The position numbers and the translations under genes are program-made. The notes under the pieces were generated by a model, which saw only the letters and a program-made list of their open reading frames with translations, was not told the origin of the DNA and did no database searches. A stretch of 32,453 nucleotides of DNA. Source: Burkholderiales bacterium (GTDB taxonomy: Bacteria > Pseudomonadota > Gammaproteobacteria > Burkholderiales > Burkholderiaceae_C). Location: NCBI GenBank assembly GCA_028872015.1, contig JAGWLO010000045.1, forward strand, positions 1 through 32,453, given 5' to 3'. How positions within the stretch are numbered: the first letter of the stretch is position 1; every line of letters starts with the position of its first letter. Shown here in pieces: positions 26,246-32,453 of this stretch.

Positions 26246-26250
26246 AGGAG
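26246..26250 (+). promoter_or_regulatory. Ribosome binding site deciding the aminotransferase start
   Basis: AAAGGAG ends at 26250. It is three bases from the ATG at 26254 but nine from the ATG at 26260, so the second start fits normal spacing better. Confidence 0.6.
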
Positions 26251-26259
26251 CGCATGGCC

Positions 26260-27450
26260 ATGAGTCAGCCCGACCCGCAGCCCGCGCTGCCCTTCCTGCC
26301 CTTCGCGCTGCCCGAGATCGGCGACGAGGAGATCGCCGAGGTCGTCTCGGCGCTGAAGAGCGGCTGGGTCACGACGGGGCCGAAGACGGCGCAGTTCGAG
26401 CGCGATTTCGCGGCCTTCCTGGGGGCCGGCGGCGGCAGCGGCGACCTGCACTGCATCGCCGTCAACTCGGCCACCGCGGGGCTGCACCTGGCGCTGGAAG
26501 CCGTGGGCGTGGGCCCGGGCGACGAGGTCATCACCACCACCCACACCTTCACCGCCACCGCGGAGGTCGCGCGCTACCTGGGCGCCGACGTGCGGCTGGT
26601 CGACATCGACCCGGCCACGCTGAACATCGACCCGGCCGCGGTCGAGGCCGCCATCACGCCGCGCACCAAGGCCATCCTGCCGGTGCACTACGCCGGCCTG
26701 GCGGCCGACATGCCGGCGATCCTGGCCATCGCCAGGCGCCACGGCCTGAAGGTGGTCGAGGACGCCGCCCATGCGCTGCCCACCACCCGCGGCGGCCGGC
26801 TCGTCGGCACGCTGGCCAGCGACGCCACGGTGTTCAGCTTCTACGCCAACAAGACCATCACCACGGGTGAGGGCGGCATGCTGGTCACGCGCGACGCCGC
26901 GCTCGCCCAGCGGGCCAAGGTGATGCGCCTGCACGGCATGAGCCGCGATGCCTTCGACCGCTTCACGGCCACCGTGCCGAGCTGGTACTACGAGATCGTG
27001 GCCCCGGGCTTCAAGTACAACCTGACCGACATCGCCGCGGCCCTGGGCATCCACCAGCTGCGCCGGCTGCCGGGCTTCCAGCAGCAGCGCGAGCGCCTGG
27101 CCGCGGCCTACGACGCGGCGCTGGCCGGCCTGCCGCTGGTGCGGCCACCACGGGCGGCGGCAGGCGATACCCATGCCTGGCACCTGTACGTGGTGCGGCT
27201 CGCGGACGGCGCCGGGGTCGAACGCGACCGCTTCATCGAGCGCCTGTACGCGGCCGGCATCGGCTGCAGCGTGCACTACATCCCGCTGCACCTGCACCCG
27301 TACTGGCGCGACCGCTACGCGCTGACCCCGGCCATGTTCCCGCACAGCCAGCACGCCTACGAGCGCATGCTGAGCCTGCCGCTGTACACGCGCATGACCG
27401 AGGCCGACGTGGCGCGCGTGGCCGATGCGGTGCGCGCGGCGCTACGATGA
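26260..27450 (+). CDS. DegT/DnrJ/EryC1/StrS sugar aminotransferase (PglE/WecE-like)
   Basis: PLP-dependent aminotransferase that converts a keto-sugar nucleotide to an amino sugar; with the dehydratase at the end of the cluster it would make a UDP-4-amino-4,6-dideoxy-hexose. The 396-residue protein shows [31 protein letters not shown], the PLP-phosphate segment [24 protein letters not shown], the PLP-ring Asp168 in [11 protein letters not shown], and the Schiff-base Lys198 in [17 protein letters not shown], followed by [14 protein letters not shown] and [11 protein letters not shown]. All catalytic residues are present. ATG 26260 is chosen from the ribosome site spacing; ATG 26254 is the alternative and adds two residues. 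It follows the toxin gene by 22 bp. Confidence 0.93.
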   Translation: MSQPDPQPALPFLPFALPEIGDEEIAEVVSALKSGWVTTGPKTAQFERDFAAFLGAGGGSGDLHCIAVNSATAGLHLALEAVGVGPGDEVITTTHTFTATAEVARYLGADVRLVDIDPATLNIDPAAVEAAITPRTKAILPVHYAGLAADMPAILAIARRHGLKVVEDAAHALPTTRGGRLVGTLASDATVFSFYANKTITTGEGGMLVTRDAALAQRAKVMRLHGMSRDAFDRFTATVPSWYYEIVAPGFKYNLTDIAAALGIHQLRRLPGFQQQRERLAAAYDAALAGLPLVRPPRAAAGDTHAWHLYVVRLADGAGVERDRFIERLYAAGIGCSVHYIPLHLHPYWRDRYALTPAMFPHSQHAYERMLSLPLYTRMTEADVARVADAVRAALR

Positions 27451-27473
27451 CCGGCCTTCGCGAAAGGTCCGCC

Positions 27474-28043
27474 ATGAATGCCCTGACCCAGCCCAAGCTC
27501 ACGCTCGAAGCCTATCTGGCCTGGGAGAACGAACAACCCGAGAGGCATGAGTTCCACCGCGGCGAGGTGTTTGCGATGGTCGGTGGGCGGCGCGCGCATG
27601 GGCGTGTGGTGTCGAACCTGAACCGCCGCTTGTCGGAGGCCCTCGACGGCTCGCCCTGCCAGGTCTTCGCCGAGACGATGAAGATCCAGATCGACGACGA
27701 CGCGGTGCTCTACCCCGACGTCTTCGTCACCTGCGACCAGGCCGATCTGGCCACCGAGATGATCTTCCGCGCCCCGACGCTGGTGGTCGAGGTGCTCTCG
27801 CCCTCGACCCAGGCCTACGACCGCAGCCACAAGTTCGCGCTCTACCGCCGCATCGCCGCGCTGCGGGAATACATCCTGGTCGACCCCGACACGCGCCGTG
27901 TGGAGGCCTTCCGGCGCGGTGCCGACGGGCTGTGGGACCTGCACGACATGAGCGAGACGGCCACCATGGAAGCCGCGAGCATCGGCTGCGCCGTGCCGAT
28001 GGCCGAGGTCTTCGCCGGCATCGACCCGCCCGCGGACGCCTGA
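27474..28043 (+). CDS. Uma2-family (DUF820) predicted restriction-like endonuclease
   Basis: 189-residue protein of the Uma2/DUF820 family, with a PD-(D/E)xK nuclease fold. Pattern residues visible: LEAYLAWENEQPERHEFHRGEVFAMVGG at the start, the PD pair with Asp82 in LYPDVFVTCD, Glu106 in LVVEVLSPSTQAYDRSHK and Lys120 in the same segment, then EYILVDPDTRRVEAF. Members are abundant in cyanobacteria and found widely, mostly without known function. ATG 27474 follows a GAAAGG patch; an ATG at 27447 overlapping the aminotransferase stop is possible. It has no clear role in glycan synthesis and looks like a passenger gene between the aminotransferase and the sugar transferase. Confidence 0.88.
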   Translation: MNALTQPKLTLEAYLAWENEQPERHEFHRGEVFAMVGGRRAHGRVVSNLNRRLSEALDGSPCQVFAETMKIQIDDDAVLYPDVFVTCDQADLATEMIFRAPTLVVEVLSPSTQAYDRSHKFALYRRIAALREYILVDPDTRRVEAFRRGADGLWDLHDMSETATMEAASIGCAVPMAEVFAGIDPPADA

Positions 28044-28058
28044 GGTCATCGCCCCAGC

Positions 28059-28652
28059 GTGTCCAAGCGCCTCTTCGATCTGCTGCTGGCCGCCGCCGCG
28101 CTGTTGCTGCTGTCGCCGCTGATGCTGGCGGTGGCGCTCGCCATCCGGCTCGACTCGCCCGGCCCGGTGTTCTTCCGCCAGCAGCGCGTCGGCCGCCACG
28201 GCGTGCCCTTCAACATCCACAAGTTCCGCAGCATGCGCGACGGCGCCGCCGGCCCGGCACTCACCGTCGGCGCCGATCCGCGCATCACGCGTGTCGGCGC
28301 CTGGCTGCGGCGCCTGCGGCTGGACGAGCTGCCGCAGCTGATCGACGTGCTGCAGGGCACGATGAGCCTGGTCGGCCCGCGGCCCGAACTGCCGCGCTAC
28401 GTGGCGCACTACCCGCCCGCGCTGCGCGACCTTGCGCTGGCCGTGCGGCCGGGCATCACCGACCCGTCGTCGCTCGCCTTCCTGGACGAAGCCGAACGGC
28501 TGGCCGCCGCCGCCGATCCCGAGCGCGAGTACATCGAACGCATCCTGCCGGCCAAGCTGCAGTGCGCCGCCGACTACGCCGCACGCGCCTCGCTGGGCAC
28601 CGACCTGGGCGTGCTCTGGCGCACGGTGCGGGCCTTGTGGGGGCCGCGATGA
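28059..28652 (+). CDS. Undecaprenyl-phosphate sugar phosphotransferase (PglC-type)
   Basis: Initiating enzyme of lipid-linked glycan synthesis: moves a sugar-1-phosphate from a UDP-sugar to undecaprenyl phosphate. The 197-residue protein is the minimal monotopic form: one re-entrant hydrophobic helix at the start (LFDLLLAAAALLLLSPLMLAVALAIRL with the SP breaker), then PVFFRQQRVGRHGVPFNIHKFRSM. The catalytic Asp-Glu pair is at 89-90 in RRLRLDELPQL, with LQGTMSLVGPRPELP after it. It lacks the extra membrane domain of WbaP. The start is GTG 28059; it overlaps the dehydratase gene by ATGA. With the dehydratase and aminotransferase this forms the first-sugar module of the cluster. The likely substrate is a UDP-N-acetyl-amino-dideoxy sugar, by analogy with PglC. 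Confidence 0.93.
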   Translation: MSKRLFDLLLAAAALLLLSPLMLAVALAIRLDSPGPVFFRQQRVGRHGVPFNIHKFRSMRDGAAGPALTVGADPRITRVGAWLRRLRLDELPQLIDVLQGTMSLVGPRPELPRYVAHYPPALRDLALAVRPGITDPSSLAFLDEAERLAAAADPEREYIERILPAKLQCAADYAARASLGTDLGVLWRTVRALWGPR

Positions 28653-30532
28653 AGGCCGGTGCCAGCGACTTCTGGGCCCGCGTCGAGGTCTTCCTGGCCC
28701 GGCTGCGCCCGCACCGCGAGCCGCTGACGATCGCGCTGGATGCGCTCACGGTGGTGGCCTGCTGGAACATCACCTACCTGTTCCGCCTCGGCTTCGAGCG
28801 CTGGCTGAGCGCGCGGCCGACCTACGACCCCTGGGTGCTGCTCGGCGTGGTCGTCGTCTATGCGCTGGCGAGCCTGGCCTTCAAGGTGCCGCAGAGCATG
28901 TGGCGCTTCTCGGGCTTCGGCGAGATCCAGCGCCTGACCCTGGCCTGCGCGCTGGCGGGCACCGTCTCGGCCGCGGCCGTGATCGGCCTGGGGCTGGTGA
29001 AGGTGCCGCGCGCGGTGCTGGCGCTGCACCCGGTGGTCACGCTGATGGGCCTGGCGCTGGTGCGCATCGCCTACCGCATGACCTACGAACACGCGCGCTC
29101 GCGCATCGCCGGCAGCCAGGGCGAGCTGCGGCGCGCCATCGTGCTGGGCGCCGGCGCCGCGGCGCGGCTGCTGCTCGCGGGCTTGCATGAACGCGGCTGG
29201 ATCGTGCTGGGCCTGCTCGACGACGACCCGGCCAAGCGCGGTGCGCGCATCGCCGGCGTGCCGGTGCTCGGGCCGCTGGCCGCGCTGCCCGAGCAGGCGC
29301 GGCGCGGCGCGCTCACCCACGTCATCGTGGCGATGCCCTCGGCCACGCCAGCGCAGCGCCGGCGCGCCTTCGACCTGGCCGCGGCTACCGGCCTGCCGGT
29401 GGTCACGGTGCCCAGCGCGGACGAGCTGCGCACCGGCAAGAGCCGCATCGAGCGGCTGCGCGAGATCGAGCCCGAAGACCTGCTGGGCCGCGAGCCGGTG
29501 CTGCTGGACGAAGCCGGCATCGTGCAGACGCTGGCCGGCAAGACGGTGCTGGTCACTGGCGCCGGCGGCAGCATCGGCAGCGAGCTGTGCCGGCAGGCGG
29601 CCCGCTTCGCGCCCGCGCGGCTGGTGCTGCTGGAGCTGTCGGAGTTCAACCTCTACACCCTCGAGCAGGAGCTGTCGGCCGCGCACCCGCAGCTCGAGCT
29701 CGTGCCGCTGGTCGGCGACGTGAAGGACGCGGCCGCGCTGCGCGCCACCTGCCGGCGCTGGCGGCCGCAGGTGGTGTTCCATGCCGCGGCCTACAAGCAC
29801 GTGCCGCTGATGGAAGACGCCAACGCCGCCGCGGCGCTGCGCAACAACACGCTGGGCACGCAGTGCGCGGCGCTGGCCGCGGCCGAATGCGGTGCCGAGC
29901 GCTTCGTGCTCGTCAGCACCGACAAGGCGGTGAACCCGACCAACGTGATGGGGGCCACCAAGCGCGCGGCCGAGATGGTGCTCAGCCTCCTGGCCGCCGA
30001 GCACCCCGGCACGCGCTTCATGGCCGTGCGCTTCGGCAACGTGCTGGGCTCCAGCGGCAGCGTGATCCCGAAGTTCAAGGAGCAGATCGCGCGCGGCGGC
30101 CCGGTGACGGTGACGCACCCCGACATCCTGCGCTACTTCATGACCATCCCCGAGGCCGCGCGCCTGGTGCTGCAGGCCGCGGCCATCGGCGAGAGCGGGC
30201 AGGTGCTGGTGCTGGACATGGGCGAGCCGGTGAAGATCGTCGACCTGGCGCGCGACCTCATCCGCCTGGCCGGCCACACCACGGCCGAGATCCCGATCGT
30301 GTTCTCGGGCCTGCGCCCGGGCGAGAAGCTCTACGAGGAGCTGCTGGCCGACGCCGACGACACGCTGCCCACCCCGGTGCCGCGGTTGCGCATCGCGCGC
30401 CTGAGCGAGCAGCCGCGCGCGCCGGTGCGCGAGCTGCTGGCCTGGGCGGTGCAGGCCACCGACGCCGAGGCCGCCGAGGTGCGCGCGCGGCTGGCGGCGG
30501 TGGTGGCCGAGTACCGGCCGGCCCGCGGCTGA
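28649..30532 (+). CDS. CapD/PglF/WbpM-type nucleotide-sugar 4,6-dehydratase
   Basis: Membrane-bound UDP-N-acetylglucosamine 4,6-dehydratase family protein of 627 residues. Four hydrophobic helices lie in the first 145 residues. A first Rossmann domain (RRAIVLGAGAAARLLLAGL, about 161-179) is followed by the SDR catalytic domain with GAGGSIGSELCRQ (304-316), HAAAYKHVPLMEDN-type loop near 379, STDKAVNPTNVMGATKRA and LRPGEKLYEELL. The classical YxxxK is MxxxK (Met434, Lys438), the known hallmark of PglF/WbpM, with the TDK segment supplying catalysis. It would make the 4-keto-6-deoxy sugar used by the aminotransferase. It ends the operon; a tandem repeat and a converging ABC gene follow. Confidence 0.95.
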   Translation: MKAGASDFWARVEVFLARLRPHREPLTIALDALTVVACWNITYLFRLGFERWLSARPTYDPWVLLGVVVVYALASLAFKVPQSMWRFSGFGEIQRLTLACALAGTVSAAAVIGLGLVKVPRAVLALHPVVTLMGLALVRIAYRMTYEHARSRIAGSQGELRRAIVLGAGAAARLLLAGLHERGWIVLGLLDDDPAKRGARIAGVPVLGPLAALPEQARRGALTHVIVAMPSATPAQRRRAFDLAAATGLPVVTVPSADELRTGKSRIERLREIEPEDLLGREPVLLDEAGIVQTLAGKTVLVTGAGGSIGSELCRQAARFAPARLVLLELSEFNLYTLEQELSAAHPQLELVPLVGDVKDAAALRATCRRWRPQVVFHAAAYKHVPLMEDANAAAALRNNTLGTQCAALAAAECGAERFVLVSTDKAVNPTNVMGATKRAAEMVLSLLAAEHPGTRFMAVRFGNVLGSSGSVIPKFKEQIARGGPVTVTHPDILRYFMTIPEAARLVLQAAAIGESGQVLVLDMGEPVKIVDLARDLIRLAGHTTAEIPIVFSGLRPGEKLYEELLADADDTLPTPVPRLRIARLSEQPRAPVRELLAWAVQATDAEAAEVRARLAAVVAEYRPARG

Positions 30533-30548
30533 GCCCCAGCTCGGCCGC

Positions 30549-30584
30549 GACTCAACGCCGACTCAACGACGACTCAGCGCCGAC

Positions 30585-30592
<8 letters not shown>
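30549..30592. repeat. 11-bp tandem repeat at a convergent gene junction
   Basis: Four copies in a row: GACTCAACGCC, GACTCAACGAC, GACTCAGCGCC, GACTCAGCCCG (30549-30592). It lies 17 bp past the dehydratase stop and runs into the 3' end of the ABC gene, whose stop codon is inside the fourth copy. Each copy supplies a TGA on the minus strand; the 11-bp step moves it through all three frames. Confidence 0.8.
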
Positions 30593-31627
<1,035 letters not shown>

Positions 31628-31631
<4 letters not shown>

Positions 31632-32453
31632 CGCGGTCTCGGTGCCGTCAGCCACTGCACCAGCGCGGCCAGCCCGCCCACGATGCCCAAGCTCAGGCCG
31701 ATCAGCGCCGCGGCGCGGTGGCCGCTGCTCACGCGCAGGCTGTTCATCAGCGGCTGCAGCAGCTCGTTGCTGCCGCCCAGCAGCAGGTTGGCGATGGCGA
31801 ACTCCAGCGCCGCCGCCGACAGCGCCAGCAGGTAGGCTGCCGCCAGCGCCGGCACCAGCAGCGGCAGCAGCACGCGGCGCAGCGTGTGGCGGTCGGGCGC
31901 GCCCAGCGTGCGCCCGGCTTCCAGCAGCGGCAGCACCTCGATCCGCTGCAGCGCCGCGCCCAGCGTGCGGTGCACGAGCGGAAACGACAGCGGCGTCAGC
32001 AGCAGCAGGTAGAGCAGCCGGGTGTCGATCCAGCCGCCCCAGCGGCCGACGAAGATCTCCAGCGCCGCGATCGCCACCACCACCGGCGGGATCGCATACG
32101 GCAGCTGCGCCAGCAGGTCCAGCGCGGCCAGCAGCCGGGGCGCGTACAGGCGCGCGGCCAGCGTGGCGGCAGCGCCCAGGCCGGTGGCCAGGCTGGCGCT
32201 GGCGAAGGCCACCACCAGCGTGCGCAGCGTGGCCGCACCCACGCGCGGGTCGGCCGCCAGCTCGGCAAACCAGGCCAGCGTGGCGCCCTCGGGCCACAGG
32301 CTGCGGTCCCAGCGCCGGCTCAGCGCGTACAGCAGCACCACCAGCGGCGGCAGCACGACCGCCACGCCCACCAGCGCGGCCGCCAGGCCGGCCGCCAGCC
32401 GGGCCAGCCCCGCCAGCCCGCGCTGCCGCGCGCGCCCGCCGGTGCGCGGCGCG
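31628..32453 (-). CDS. ABC transporter permease (5' end beyond the window)
   Basis: Inner-membrane permease of the same importer; 274 residues are visible and the frame is still open at the right edge, so the start is off or at the edge. A GTG at 32371 exists in frame but would cut into the first membrane helix (LAAGLAAALVGVAVVLPPLVVLLYAL). About six helices are seen, with the permease coupling loop EAGRTLGAPDRHTLRRVLLPLLVPALAA matching the EAA motif (EAA---G) that docks on the ATPase. The WPEGATLAWF and PYAIPPVVVAIAALEIF segments recall PhnV/FbpB-type permeases. It is translationally coupled to the ATPase gene by an ATGA overlap. Confidence 0.87.

Overview
The window reads as a chromosomal segment of a high-GC betaproteobacterium of the order Burkholderiales, most like the Rubrivivax/Leptothrix/Ideonella group. 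This rests on the very GC-rich codon use, on the gene order ctaA-ctaB-SCO next to rpoH, and on the betaproteobacterial look of the housekeeping proteins. No rRNA, tRNA, IS element, prophage or CRISPR array was found. Genes are packed tightly: the longest gene-free stretch is 233 bp (21476-21708), so no stretch over 300 bp lacks a gene.

Region 1 (1-17685) is core metabolism and envelope upkeep. A cytochrome c oxidase maturation set (heme A synthase ctaA, heme O synthase ctaB, a SCO copper chaperone lipoprotein) meets the heat-shock sigma factor gene rpoH, whose upstream region carries a near-perfect CIRCE operator for HrcA. Then come nadC, an orphan MASE1-CHASE-PAS hybrid histidine kinase directly behind ychF, a pirin, a MOSC protein and a divergent UbiH-type monooxygenase with an apparently leaderless start. 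A forward run follows: DsbC-type isomerase, DUF3429 membrane protein, DUF3108 protein, enoyl-CoA hydratase and a small secreted DUF4148-like protein. It meets lysS end to end.

Region 2 (17741-30532) is a 13-kb one-direction glycan cluster. It holds a hexapeptide acyltransferase, three glycosyltransferases, three methyltransferase-like proteins (one TylF type), a Wzx-like flippase, a DegT/PglE-type aminotransferase, a small PglC-type phosphoglycosyl transferase and a PglF/CapD-type dehydratase. Together these could make a UDP-4-amino-4,6-dideoxy sugar, load it on undecaprenyl phosphate, extend and decorate it, and flip it. No Wzy polymerase, chain-length regulator, ligase or export ABC system is visible between the flanking genes. 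A short lipid-linked oligosaccharide (for example for protein glycosylation) is therefore as plausible as a polymer. The cluster is interrupted by a VapBC-like toxin-antitoxin pair with its own promoter/operator, by a Uma2-family nuclease-like gene, and by a structured 233-bp non-coding element.

Region 3 (30533-32453) holds an 11-bp tandem repeat at the convergent junction, then the ATP-binding protein and a permease (running off the window) of an importer of the iron/polyamine/aminoethylphosphonate type, on the minus strand.
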